A DNA stretch of 64,000 bases. Origin: Sutcliffiella horikoshii (lineage in GTDB: Bacteria > Bacillota > Bacilli > Bacillales > Bacillaceae_I). Location of the stretch: positions 930,001 to 994,000 of the forward strand of contig NZ_CP020880.1 in the NCBI RefSeq assembly GCF_002157855.1, given 5' to 3'. Numbering within the stretch: the stretch's first letter is position 1; the number at the start of each line of letters is the position of its first letter. Of the stretch, positions 17,263-26,253 are shown piece by piece. The notes beneath the pieces were generated by a model. It searched no databases, was not told the origin of the DNA, and saw only the letters and a program-made list of their open reading frames with translations. A program made the position numbers and the translations under genes.

Positions 17263-18381
17263 CTAATACCCCACCCCATTACTCTTATTTTTTATTCCTT
17301 TAATCCAAGTAATAATTAGGATCAGTAAAGGAAGGATAAATTGAAATGGTACATGAAGGTAAAGAGGTACCAATTCGAGCCCTATAAAGAGATGTTCTGG
17401 GAGATCTCTGGATATGACGTAGTTGCCGATAAACATCAAAGCCCCCAGAATAATGATAATGAATTTCTCTTGAAGGATGGGAAATATGTATGATACTCCT
17501 TTTGATCCTGCGATAAAAAATATAGATACTTTTACGAATCCTACGATGATAAAGGCGAAAGCAGTCAATAACTCAAGGTGTTGGATGATTCCCAGAAACT
17601 CTATCATTTCAATTGCTTTGACCAACGGATATGTATAAAGTGAAGCTACCTTTGCTCCAAGGATGGCAATGATGATTTCTGTGATGGAAATTAGAATGAA
17701 TCCGCTGAAAAGGACAGCCATCCATCCTTGCTTCATTAGTTTTTGATGGTCGTTTAGAAATGGAAATAGAACAAGAAATACAACCATCTCGCCATAAGGG
17801 AAAGTTATGTATTGGATCCACTTGCTCAAATCAAGGATTTCCAAGTCAATGATGGGTCTTATATTTTCTCCAAACATTACCCCTGACAAAAAGGAAAAAA
17901 AGACAATCAGTGCGATTAGAAGAAAGGTAAAAATAAACAAAAGCTCGGAAGTCCTTGCCACTGCCTCCAGTCCTAAAGTCGCAGCATAGCAGATTAGGCA
18001 GACGGAGACAAAAGCAATAATCCAATGATCGATATTGTAATAAAAAGTTTGAGTGATAAAGTACACGAAGTCCTTCAGTACCCTTGTACCAATATAAAGA
18101 AAATAGAGGCTGTAAAGCATTAAAATGGCTTTTCCTAAAAACTTCCCGAATGCCTGCTCCAAGAGTTTATGAAACTCCGGCCATCCATTTCTTTTTAATA
18201 GGTAGGCATAAAAGAAGAAAAGAAGAACCCCTGTTATAGCAGCTCCTGAGTTGATGAGCCAGGCGTTCTCCTCCGCTTCTAAATTGAGTCCAAGCACAAT
18301 AGAAGAACCAAGAAGGAATAGGGTTAACAATGTAATTAGCTGATAGATGGAAATCTTGGTAACGTTCATACGATACTTCAT
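17263..18381 (-). CDS. Spore germination permease, GerB family
   Basis: A 372-residue integral membrane protein with about ten hydrophobic helices, of the endospore germination permease type (GerAB/GerKB), which senses nutrients such as amino acids at the spore inner membrane. It is last in the operon, seven bases after the GerC-type gene. The order A-C-B differs from the A-B-C order of B. subtilis gerA. Which germinant it senses cannot be said. Confidence 0.9.
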   Translation of the reverse strand: MKYRMNVTKISIYQLITLLTLFLLGSSIVLGLNLEAEENAWLINSGAAITGVLLFFFYAYLLKRNGWPEFHKLLEQAFGKFLGKAILMLYSLYFLYIGTRVLKDFVYFITQTFYYNIDHWIIAFVSVCLICYAATLGLEAVARTSELLFIFTFLLIALIVFFSFLSGVMFGENIRPIIDLEILDLSKWIQYITFPYGEMVVFLVLFPFLNDHQKLMKQGWMAVLFSGFILISITEIIIAILGAKVASLYTYPLVKAIEMIEFLGIIQHLELLTAFAFIIVGFVKVSIFFIAGSKGVSYIFPILQEKFIIIILGALMFIGNYVISRDLPEHLFIGLELVPLYLHVPFQFILPLLILIITWIKGIKNKSNGVGY

Positions 18382-18387
18382 CCTAAC

Positions 18388-19587
18388 TTAGTCTAATGAA
18401 ATGGCATCTCCTGACCGTCGAATAGATACATTCGTATTAAGTTCAAATGGAATAGTAGGAAAGATGCTTGCCCATTCTCCTTCAATATCGCGCCATTTAC
18501 TTGGTTTTGAAAGATAGAGTTCCTTGGCAAATCCAATATAATCCAGGTTCTCTGCTTGGCTTTTGCGAATTAGGCTAGTAATGGAACCTTCTAGTTGGTT
18601 TCTAATCTGTTTTCTGAAAAGATCCATATTTGGATGCTCGAAACTTGTTTTACAGGTAGATTCGGTAATTCTTCCATTGGTCTTCACCTTTATGGAAATT
18701 TTGGGAGAATCTCCAGTCCAATCCACCTTGTAGCTGGTTTTAGACTTTTTGTACTGGTAGGAAAAGTATCCAGGCCCTTCTGGACAGCTGGCTTCCAATG
18801 CTCCTTCTCTCACATTATCCATCAGAAATAAGAGATCCTTGCTTTCCTCTAAACTAAGGTAATTAATCAATTTATCTTTTTTGAAATAGGACATCCCGCT
18901 TATCTCCATTTTGGATTTGGGTTGATAAGCTTCAATATTCTCCTTTTTTAAACCTACCTCCACATCACCCGCAATACTGATATAGGGAATCACATTATTC
19001 ACAACCGGATAGTTTAGAAGAAAGTTTTTTACTCTATTAGGATAGACCGGGAAGGCAAAGGAAGAGTACTCCTTGATGTTCTCTATTGTGTCCACAATCC
19101 TCTTTGATGATACTTTCTGGAATGGGGTGAACATAGCGAGAATGTCATGAGCACTCGTCTCCTTACTGACAAAAAGCATGGTATTAGAAGAAATGGTCTG
19201 CTCTAGAAACAAGTAATTCACAACATCTGCAATTCCGCGCTTCTTAGCAATCTCTTCACTTATTAAAATGACTTCGAGATCATCCATGAAAAGAAATCGC
19301 GAGAAGGATTTCTGGATATTTTGCAGCGCCTCAGTAATAGTTCTTCCACTTTCCTGGTACAAAATAAATCCTAATTTCTCTGATGCGCTGTCCTTTACTG
19401 AGGGAGCGTTAATGGCTTGTACTGTTATGAGAAAATCCTCATCTTTCATATCTACCGCAATAGCTGAGATAATGATTAAATCTCTGATAAGAGAATCTTC
19501 TGCATTTTTTCCAATAATTAGACTTGCTACAAATAAAAATAAAGAAGTAATGATTGGTAGTAAATTTTTTCTCCACATAGTATCCAT
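18388..19587 (-). CDS. Ger(x)C family germination protein lacking the lipobox cysteine
   Basis: A 399-residue GerC-type protein with an N-terminal hydrophobic segment, LIIISAIAVDMKDEDFLITVQ, and a C-terminal conserved domain. GerC proteins are normally lipoproteins with an LSGCWD-like lipobox. Here the corresponding place reads ASLIIGKNAEDSL, with no cysteine in the first 35 residues, so it should be anchored by an uncleaved helix instead. It lies six bases after the GerA gene and seven bases before the GerB gene, in one operon. Confidence 0.87.
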   Translation of the reverse strand: MDTMWRKNLLPIITSLFLFVASLIIGKNAEDSLIRDLIIISAIAVDMKDEDFLITVQAINAPSVKDSASEKLGFILYQESGRTITEALQNIQKSFSRFLFMDDLEVILISEEIAKKRGIADVVNYLFLEQTISSNTMLFVSKETSAHDILAMFTPFQKVSSKRIVDTIENIKEYSSFAFPVYPNRVKNFLLNYPVVNNVIPYISIAGDVEVGLKKENIEAYQPKSKMEISGMSYFKKDKLINYLSLEESKDLLFLMDNVREGALEASCPEGPGYFSYQYKKSKTSYKVDWTGDSPKISIKVKTNGRITESTCKTSFEHPNMDLFRKQIRNQLEGSITSLIRKSQAENLDYIGFAKELYLSKPSKWRDIEGEWASIFPTIPFELNTNVSIRRSGDAISLD

Positions 19588-19593
19588 CAGCCT

Positions 19594-21072
19594 TTACTTT
19601 TTTCTCATAGGGTCTTCTTTGAATAGGGTTTTATCATTATTGATGATATGCTGAATCGGTAAGCGGAATATGGCATCCTTCTGGTCCTGTGGCTGGAATG
19701 GAGCCAAAGGTGATAAATATGGTACTCCGAACGAGCGTAAGGAACTGAGGTGCAATAAAAGTACAATGAGGCCAATCAAAATTCCATACAAGCCGAGCAG
19801 GGCGGCTAGAAATATGAAGCGAAAAGTCAGTCGTTTATATGCAAGTGATAGGCTGTAAATAGGTACTACACTTGACATTACATACGATGCTGCCAGTACA
19901 ACAAGTGTTGCTGGTTGAACAAGTTGTGCCTCTACTGCTAGTTGACCTAAAATGATGGAAGAGAAAATGGCCACGGTCAATACTACTCCAGAGGGAAGAC
20001 GCTGTGAACCTTCTGTAATAATGATGATGAGCCATAGGAAAACAAACACTTCAACAATTGTAGGGAAAGGCACGATTTCCCTTTGAGCGACGAGTCCAAT
20101 CAACAAACTGGTCGGAATAAGGCCTGGATGATAGAGGGTGAAGGAAATATATAAAGCAGGCAAAAGTATGGATAGCAAAAAGAAGAAAAGTCTGCCAACC
20201 CTCCTGGTATGGATGCTTCTGTTCAAGGTATAGTAATCATCAGGTGACTGAAAAAATTGAATAAATACGGATGGCACGGTTAATACAAACTGTGTTCCAT
20301 CTATGACAATGGCAATTTTGCCACTCAGTACTTCGGCGCACACCACATCCGGGCGATCAGATGAAATAGTTAAGGGAAAAAGAGATGTCGTATTATCAAT
20401 CAAGGTTTCTTCTAAATAATTTACATCTAGGACAACTGGTATATTTATGGTATCAATCTTTTTTCTTACTTCGGATAAAATTTCTTTATCCACTTCTCCT
20501 TCAATAAAAACTAATGAAATGGAGGTCTGGATGTTTGGATTTTGTATCTTTTCTACTCGAAGCAAGGGGTTCTTGATTGTTTTCCTAATGAGAGATAAAT
20601 TGTACGTTCCATTTTCATTGAAGGCGATGTTTGGCCCTGTAGAAGTACGCTGAGCTTTTGGTTCAGGGGCACTTCTTTCTGGCCATTTTGCCGTATCAGC
20701 TAGTAGACAAGTCGTTTCTCCCTCTACAAAAATGGCTGTTTTTCCGTCCAAAAGCATTTGCACGACTGTATTTATATCAGTGGCAGTCTTGATTATAGTG
20801 CTCTGAATGACTTGAAGGCGTAAGAACTCTAATATGGAATCAATAGCCTGTTGATCACTGATGGATAGAGCTGCTAGTGGGGATAAGATGAAATCTTCAA
20901 TTTTCGTAGAGTCGTTAATTCCATCTACGTAAATCAAATGGACTTTCGTATCTAGGGATGGCAGTACTAGCTCCCTTTCTTGTAAGTCAGAACTGTTTCC
21001 TAATTGATTTTTTACAGAATCAATATTCTCTGATATAGATTCCATTATTAATGCTTTCATTGAAGTCACCAT
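19594..21072 (-). CDS. Spore germination protein, GerA family
   Basis: A 492-residue GerA-type receptor subunit. A soluble N-terminal region of about 250 residues (with SDRPDVVCAEVLSGKIAIVI) is followed by several membrane helices (RRVGRLFFFLLSILLPALYI...). It is first in the three-gene ger operon and should form a nutrient receptor with the GerC and GerB proteins. The ATG at 21072 has an AAAGAGG site nine bases upstream. Expression is expected in the forespore (sigma-G), although I did not identify the promoter. Confidence 0.92.
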   Translation of the reverse strand: MVTSMKALIMESISENIDSVKNQLGNSSDLQERELVLPSLDTKVHLIYVDGINDSTKIEDFILSPLAALSISDQQAIDSILEFLRLQVIQSTIIKTATDINTVVQMLLDGKTAIFVEGETTCLLADTAKWPERSAPEPKAQRTSTGPNIAFNENGTYNLSLIRKTIKNPLLRVEKIQNPNIQTSISLVFIEGEVDKEILSEVRKKIDTINIPVVLDVNYLEETLIDNTTSLFPLTISSDRPDVVCAEVLSGKIAIVIDGTQFVLTVPSVFIQFFQSPDDYYTLNRSIHTRRVGRLFFFLLSILLPALYISFTLYHPGLIPTSLLIGLVAQREIVPFPTIVEVFVFLWLIIIITEGSQRLPSGVVLTVAIFSSIILGQLAVEAQLVQPATLVVLAASYVMSSVVPIYSLSLAYKRLTFRFIFLAALLGLYGILIGLIVLLLHLSSLRSFGVPYLSPLAPFQPQDQKDAIFRLPIQHIINNDKTLFKEDPMRKK

Positions 21073-21180
21073 CTAAACAACCTCTTTACCTCATGTATTT
21101 CCTCTTTATACCTTTCCAAAAGTCAGGATAAAATATGCGGGATATTATCTAAAACAAAAGGCCTGTCTCCACAAAAGGAG

Positions 21181-21585
21181 TCAGGCCTTGATTGTTTCTC
21201 GTCCTAGAACAACTATTTCATCATGATCAATGCTCTTCACATCATCCTGAAAGATCAGTCGTGTATTCAAACGATAGCTTATATGTTCAGTAGATGGTTC
21301 TAAAGGAGCGGGAAGCTGATAGCAAAATGGATATTCTGCCTTATCATTTGCGTCCATGCTTTTGGACATGAGTATGGTCGTTACAGCATCCACCGTTTCA
21401 ACCAAATCTCCTTGAAATTCCTTTACAAGGTCACATTCCAATCTTTTGATGTGTTGTTTTGCCCAGCCGCCTTCCACATGAAAGGCTCCTGTCACTTTTT
21501 CACCGGGATTTAGTTTATTTTTATCAAGAACTAAATCAACATGGGGAGAACCTATATTTAAGTAGCTCATTACTTTTTTTAACAT
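21181..21585 (-). CDS. Short Spo0M-like sporulation control protein
   Basis: A 134-residue protein matching the N-terminal arrestin-like domain of Spo0M (HVDLVLDKNKLNPGEKVTGA, EHISYRLNTRLIF). B. subtilis Spo0M is about twice as long; this protein ends after one domain with a normal stop. The start ATG has a GGAGG site. It may be a single-domain paralogue rather than a truncation, because no remnant of the second domain is seen downstream. Confidence 0.75.
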   Translation of the reverse strand: MLKKVMSYLNIGSPHVDLVLDKNKLNPGEKVTGAFHVEGGWAKQHIKRLECDLVKEFQGDLVETVDAVTTILMSKSMDANDKAEYPFCYQLPAPLEPSTEHISYRLNTRLIFQDDVKSIDHDEIVVLGRETIKA

Positions 21586-21728
21586 GTAGCTTGAACCTCC
21601 GAAAGGAATAATATCTTAAAGTGTTTTTGAGTTTTCGTATAGTAAAGATACGAACTAATAGAAAAAAAGTTTCACCTATATTTTTCTTATGTAAAATATA
21701 CATACCCAATCTACACATCTAGACAATC

Positions 21729-21761
21729 AAAAGCCCTCATCTATAAATAGATGAAGGCTTT
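21729..21761. terminator. Hairpin terminator after the permease gene
   Basis: AAAGCCCTCATCTAT and ATAGATGAAGGCTTT pair around AA. Read on the minus strand, it closes the permease gene with a T-rich tail. Confidence 0.8.
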
Positions 21762-21768
21762 ACATTGA

Positions 21769-23199
21769 TTAAAACAGCCATAACCCTACTAACGTTGCCA
21801 CAATCAACCCAATGATGACTGGTACAAAACTCCGCCGCACAAGCTCCATGACAGGAACCTTAGCAAATCCTGCAACTGCCACTAGGGAAGACCAGGCGAT
21901 CAAGGTTCCGCCGCCAACCCAGACAGATCCCATCTGTCCAATCGCAGCAAGAGTGGCAGCCTCCACACCAACACTCTCCCCAAGTGCACCAGCAAGTGCC
22001 CCCACAAGAGGAAGGCCTGAGAATCCAGAACCATCTAAGCCTGTTATCATTCCAATAAGCAGAATTCCAAATCCTGCAACAAAAGAACTTTCAGGAATAT
22101 AGGATTGACCGGCAAGTATGAGGTCAAACAGGAAGGAGGGAGTCTCCTCAGCAGGTGTGCCCAAGATTCTAGAAGCCAGTTCTCCGCTACCAATAAAGAA
22201 GAATCCTGCAATCGGAATAACCGGACCCATCGCCTTAAAGGCAAATAAGAAACCTTTGACGATATTGTCACTGACCGTTTGAAGGGAGGTGCGGGCGTTT
22301 AGGAAGAATGATGCTCCAATTAATAGTATCAGCGAAGCCCCACCGATTAGAGCGGCGCCGGCTCCACCTTCTAGAGAAGGAAGAACATCGGAAAACTTCG
22401 CCAGTACCATATAAATGATGATGGCAAGAAACGTGCCTGGAACCAAGATTGCAAACAGCGAGCTGTATTTGCTTTTTGTCACAGGGCCGCCTCTTGTCAT
22501 GCCATCCGTGTCACTATTCTGGTCATCTGCATTATTCCATTTTATTAGAAGCTCATTTGACGGTCGTACAATAAGCTTTCGTATGGAAATATAAGCAAGA
22601 GTGATGGCAACTACACCTGTAACAAGTGACAAGATGAACCCGCGATCAGCAACCGTTCCAATATCAACTGCAGCAGCAGTAGCGGTTAAGGATGGGGCTA
22701 TTTGAATAATGTAGTCCGATGATAAGGCCATTCCTTGACCGGCTAGTGAAATGGCAATTGCTGCCCCAATCGGTGGAAGTCCCGCTCTAATGGCAACTGG
22801 AATTAAAAGTGCTCCAACAAGTGGAACGGCTGGGGTCGGCCAGAAGAAAAGGGAAATTGCATAGGTGACAAACACTATGACCCAAAACGAGATATGCCCA
22901 TTTTTCATCACCCGTTGAAAAGGTGTAATCATTTGTTCATCAGTACCCAAGGATTTAAGTGAATGTAATAGTGCCGTCATGATAGCAATAATCAGGAAGA
23001 TATTGAACAGTTCTCCCGCTGCAACCAAGCTGGCGTTAAATATGGTTTGAAGCCCAAAAATGAACGAACCGCTGAAGATCCACCCAACTAAAAACGTTAC
23101 TAGGATGGCAGGAACCACCACATTCTGCCTGAACAGCATTGTAAAGATAATAACGAGTGTCCCAATCAAATACATCCAATGTGCTGCAGTCAACTCCAT
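21769..23199 (-). CDS. Putative IT-superfamily-like permease
   Basis: A 476-residue integral membrane protein with about twelve hydrophobic segments and a cytoplasmic loop near residues 215-245. Glycine-rich helix-breaking segments (ALSSDYIIQIAPSL, GMITGLDGSGFSGLPLVGAL, GQMGSVWVGGGTLIAW) recall the re-entrant loops of ion-transporter (IT) superfamily carriers. The substrate is not predicted. It is divergent from the amidase gene, so the two might share a substrate pathway, but that is only a guess from position. Confidence 0.65.
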   Translation of the reverse strand: MELTAAHWMYLIGTLVIIFTMLFRQNVVVPAILVTFLVGWIFSGSFIFGLQTIFNASLVAAGELFNIFLIIAIMTALLHSLKSLGTDEQMITPFQRVMKNGHISFWVIVFVTYAISLFFWPTPAVPLVGALLIPVAIRAGLPPIGAAIAISLAGQGMALSSDYIIQIAPSLTATAAAVDIGTVADRGFILSLVTGVVAITLAYISIRKLIVRPSNELLIKWNNADDQNSDTDGMTRGGPVTKSKYSSLFAILVPGTFLAIIIYMVLAKFSDVLPSLEGGAGAALIGGASLILLIGASFFLNARTSLQTVSDNIVKGFLFAFKAMGPVIPIAGFFFIGSGELASRILGTPAEETPSFLFDLILAGQSYIPESSFVAGFGILLIGMITGLDGSGFSGLPLVGALAGALGESVGVEAATLAAIGQMGSVWVGGGTLIAWSSLVAVAGFAKVPVMELVRRSFVPVIIGLIVATLVGLWLF

Positions 23200-23392
23200 C
23201 TATACCAAGCTCCTCTCTAAGGCGAACAAGCCCAAGATCTAAAAAATATATCTGTGTCATATAGCCTATGTTGGAGAGTGGGCTTTGGTGTTGATAGGGA
23301 GGACTTCATCTGGCAAATGGAATAATGTTTGATTTTGAGACAGAGGTTTATTCACCTTCATTGAGGAATAGAGTATAAAGAGGTGATAAACG

Positions 23393-24895
23393 TTGAAGAG
23401 GGAAGAATACAAAAAATATGACGGACTTGGACTGGCAGAATTGGTCAAAAAGAAGGAAGTCAAACCCATTGAACTGTTAGAAATGGCGGTCAGTGAAATT
23501 GAGACGCAAAATCCCCAACTGAATGCGGTTATCCATAGGATGTACGAGCAGGCAAGAGCTGCTGCAGAAATTGTTCCAATAGGGCAATTTGCAGGAGTTC
23601 CAATTCTATTAAAAGATATAGGTCAGGAAATAAAAAGTGAACCGAAAACGCTGGGATCTAGAGCTCTAAGCAAATATAGATCAAAAATAGACTCTGAATA
23701 TGTTAGTCGGTTAAGGAAAAGTGGCTTTCAATTTTTAGGGCAAACAAATGTACCGGAGTTTGGTTTAATGGCCATAACAGAACCTGTTGCATACGGAGCT
23801 GCAAGAAATCCCTGGAAACTTACTCACACCCCTGGTGGTTCAAGTGGCGGATCGGCTGCGGCGGTAGCGTCAGGGATGGTTCCAATTGCCGGGGCAAACG
23901 ATGGAGGAGGCTCCATTCGTATTCCAGCAGCTTACTGTGGGCTGTTTGGGTTAAAGCCTACGAGAGGAAGGACCCCTGTAGGGCCGCAACTTGGCCGTTT
24001 TTGGCAGGGGGCAGCAGTTGAACATGTGCTTACACGCACCGTAAGAGATAGCGCGGCTATCTTGGATGAGTTAAAGGGAGAAGAAAAAGGAGCGGCATTT
24101 TCCATCCCCGATTATGATGGCAGCTACTTGGATATCCTGCAACAACCAGTAGAGAAAAAGCTCCGAATTGCTTACTCTACTAAATCACCAATTGTTACAG
24201 AAGTAGATCCTGACTGTGTAGAAGCGGTCAAGAAAACGTTGGAGTATTTAGAATCAGAAGGTCATAGTATAGAAGAAATCGATGCACCAGTAGATGGGAA
24301 AAAAGTTGCCACAAGCTATCTCTCCCTCTACTTTGGAGAAGTCAGCGCCATGATTGCTGCTCTTGAGGAGATACTAGGGAGAAAAGCGACGGTGAATGAT
24401 GTGGAGCCTGCGACTTGGCTGCTTGGTCTAATCGGAAAGTCCATGTCTGCCCAAGAATTCGTCCTCAATATGAGGGAGTGGGATGTGGCTGCATATGCTA
24501 TGGAAGAATTCCATGATACCTATGATTTTTATATAACTCCTGCGACAGCCTTCCCACCTGCGAAAATTGGTGATCATAAGCTAAAGCCGCTTGAAAGCAT
24601 TGCCCTTCAAGTGACGGGGAAATTGGGATCTGCCACGCTCCTAAAGAAAATGGGCATCGTGGAACAACTCGTGCAAGAAAGTTTAAAGAGAGTCCCTTTT
24701 ACGCAGCTTGCGAATTTGACAGGGCAGCCAGCAATGTCGTTGCCGGTGCATGTAACAGAGGAAGGTCTCCCTATAGGTGTCCAGTTCATGGCAGGGCGCG
24801 GGAAAGAAGACCTGCTCTTGCAGATGGCAGGGCAGATAGAAAAAGCTGAGCTTTGGGTAGGTATGGAAGAGTTACTTTTCATTGCTGCAAAATAG
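23393..24895 (+). CDS. Amidase (amidase signature family)
   Basis: A 500-residue amidase-signature enzyme that hydrolyses an amide to acid and ammonia. The catalytic triad is visible: K74 in ILLKDIG, the cis-serine S151 in [11 protein letters not shown], and the nucleophile S174 in [11 protein letters not shown]. The TTG start at 23393 has an AGAGGTG site. It is not GatA: there is no gatC or gatB next to it, and a complete terminator follows. The natural amide is unknown. Confidence 0.9.
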   Translation: MKREEYKKYDGLGLAELVKKKEVKPIELLEMAVSEIETQNPQLNAVIHRMYEQARAAAEIVPIGQFAGVPILLKDIGQEIKSEPKTLGSRALSKYRSKIDSEYVSRLRKSGFQFLGQTNVPEFGLMAITEPVAYGAARNPWKLTHTPGGSSGGSAAAVASGMVPIAGANDGGGSIRIPAAYCGLFGLKPTRGRTPVGPQLGRFWQGAAVEHVLTRTVRDSAAILDELKGEEKGAAFSIPDYDGSYLDILQQPVEKKLRIAYSTKSPIVTEVDPDCVEAVKKTLEYLESEGHSIEEIDAPVDGKKVATSYLSLYFGEVSAMIAALEEILGRKATVNDVEPATWLLGLIGKSMSAQEFVLNMREWDVAAYAMEEFHDTYDFYITPATAFPPAKIGDHKLKPLESIALQVTGKLGSATLLKKMGIVEQLVQESLKRVPFTQLANLTGQPAMSLPVHVTEEGLPIGVQFMAGRGKEDLLLQMAGQIEKAELWVGMEELLFIAAK

Positions 24896-24907
24896 TAGAA
24901 AAGAAGA

Positions 24908-24948
24908 GGGGAACCCGAGTAGATGTAGAAGGTGGGCTTCCCTTTTTA
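24908..24948 (+). terminator. Terminator after the amidase gene
   Basis: GGGGAACCC and GGGCTTCCC arms are followed by TTTTTACTTTTT. Confidence 0.7.
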
Positions 24949-24965
24949 CTTTTTCTTACATAATA

Positions 24966-25562
24966 TCAATCTTCTATTACTTGTATCCTTTTCTCAGATA
25001 TGATCTCACAGACATTTTCATACATCATCTCCACGCCTTCGTTGGTAGCTTCAAAGTTAAATGCTTGATCCTCGTGTATCCCCAAGTTCTCTGCTTCCTT
25101 TGCAACATCAATGTTCGCTCCCATGAAGATGAACTGCCAACTGTACTTTTCTTCTTGGTGACGAATTAACTCCTTTACTCTCGGATAGGTGAACTCTACG
25201 CTTGAATTCTCCATACCGTCAGTAGTAATGACGAAGATTACATTTCCTGGTCTTAAAGCTTTTTCAGTACGTGATAAACGGTTTCCTACGTCCAATATTG
25301 TTCTTCCGATTGCGTCCAAAAGGGAGGTGGTGCCTCTAACGTAATAGTCTTCTCTTGTTAACGTAACATTCCTCGCATCCACACCGTTCCACAGAGTTTC
25401 CACTTCATCGTCGAAAAGAACGGCGGTGACAAGTGTCTCTCCTTCATGTCTGCATTGCCTCTCTAGAAATGAGTTGAATCCTCCAATCGTGTCCTTTTCC
25501 AGGCCGCTCATTGACCCGCTTCTGTCCATTAGAAAAATAATCTCAGTTAAGTTTTTATTCAT
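24966..25562 (-). CDS. VWA domain protein
   Basis: A 198-residue protein that is essentially one von Willebrand factor A domain, with the MIDAS motif DRSGS near the N-terminus (FLMDRSGSMSG), a threonine in GTTSLLDAIG and a TDGMENSS segment. There is no signal peptide, so it is cytoplasmic. Of three nearby ATG codons, the one at 25562 is the best spaced (nine bases) from AAGGAGG. It is transcribed divergently from the helical-domain gene at 25648. Confidence 0.85.
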   Translation of the reverse strand: MNKNLTEIIFLMDRSGSMSGLEKDTIGGFNSFLERQCRHEGETLVTAVLFDDEVETLWNGVDARNVTLTREDYYVRGTTSLLDAIGRTILDVGNRLSRTEKALRPGNVIFVITTDGMENSSVEFTYPRVKELIRHQEEKYSWQFIFMGANIDVAKEAENLGIHEDQAFNFEATNEGVEMMYENVCEIISEKRIQVIED

Positions 25563-25614
25563 TTTCATCATCCTCCTTCATGCTATAATAATAACGAATA
25601 ATATCCATAAAATG

Positions 25615-25631
25615 GTCGCCTTCAAAGCGAC
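25615..25631 (+). promoter_or_regulatory. Small hairpin in the divergent 5' region
   Basis: GTCGC and GCGAC pair around CTTCAAA, just ahead of the ribosome site of the gene at 25648. It might act as an operator or as a leader hairpin. Confidence 0.35.
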
Positions 25632-25647
25632 ATTTGGAGGTAGTGGT

Positions 25648-26151
25648 ATGGTAGATAAAAAGTTTTTGGAGGAATTAGAAGAATTTATATTGCAACATCA
25701 AATAGATGATGAGCTGGAGGCAAAAGAGTACATTTGCTACAACGAATCACCTGTTTTACATGAAAAAAGTGATATCTTTGAAATTGAAGAGTTCATTAAA
25801 AACAATAAAAAGCCGACTCTGCAACAGGTCCTGTTTCAGTATATGGACCGCAATGGCGGAACAGATGCGGAAATATATAAAAAGGCCGGTTTGGACCGCA
25901 AACACTTTTCAAAAATACGAACAAACCCAGAATATCGCCCAAGAAAAACAACGATGGTGGCATTGGCTTTTGCCTTGGGACTTGATGAGGAAGAAACAGA
26001 AGACCTGCTTGGTGCCGCTGGGTATTCCTTATCCGGAAATGATATCCCAGACCTTGTAGCCAAATTCTTTCTGATGAAGGGGATCTATGACCTTGCAAGA
26101 ATGAACGAAGCGGTTGATGATATGAAATCAAAAAGTATAAGAACTATATAG
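25648..26151 (+). CDS. Hypothetical helical-domain protein, partner of the VWA gene
   Basis: A 167-residue protein. The first 60 residues are acidic and helical. Residues of about 67-160 (LFQYMDRNGGTDAEIYKKAG, then LDRKHFSKIRTNPEYRPRKT, then LGAAGYSLSG) match a helical domain that I remember as the C-terminal part of some bacterial macrodomain and signalling proteins, often encoded near VWA genes. It resembles an HTH domain but is not a standard regulator. The ATG at 25648 follows GGAGG by eight bases; the frame stays open upstream, where no better start is supported. Confidence 0.6.
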   Translation: MVDKKFLEELEEFILQHQIDDELEAKEYICYNESPVLHEKSDIFEIEEFIKNNKKPTLQQVLFQYMDRNGGTDAEIYKKAGLDRKHFSKIRTNPEYRPRKTTMVALAFALGLDEEETEDLLGAAGYSLSGNDIPDLVAKFFLMKGIYDLARMNEAVDDMKSKSIRTI

Positions 26152-26152
26152 A

Positions 26153-26200
26153 AAAGCGGAGACACAGCTTGCCAGACTAGGGGGCTGTGCTTCTTATTGT
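26153..26200 (+). terminator. Terminator-like hairpin
   Basis: GGAGACACAGC and GGCTGTGCTTCTT pair imperfectly and are followed by ATTGTGT. The T tract is weak. Confidence 0.4.
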
Positions 26201-26253
26201 GTGTTACAATCTACTTTAGAAAGTCGAAATCCACCCCGAAAGGAGAACACCAC

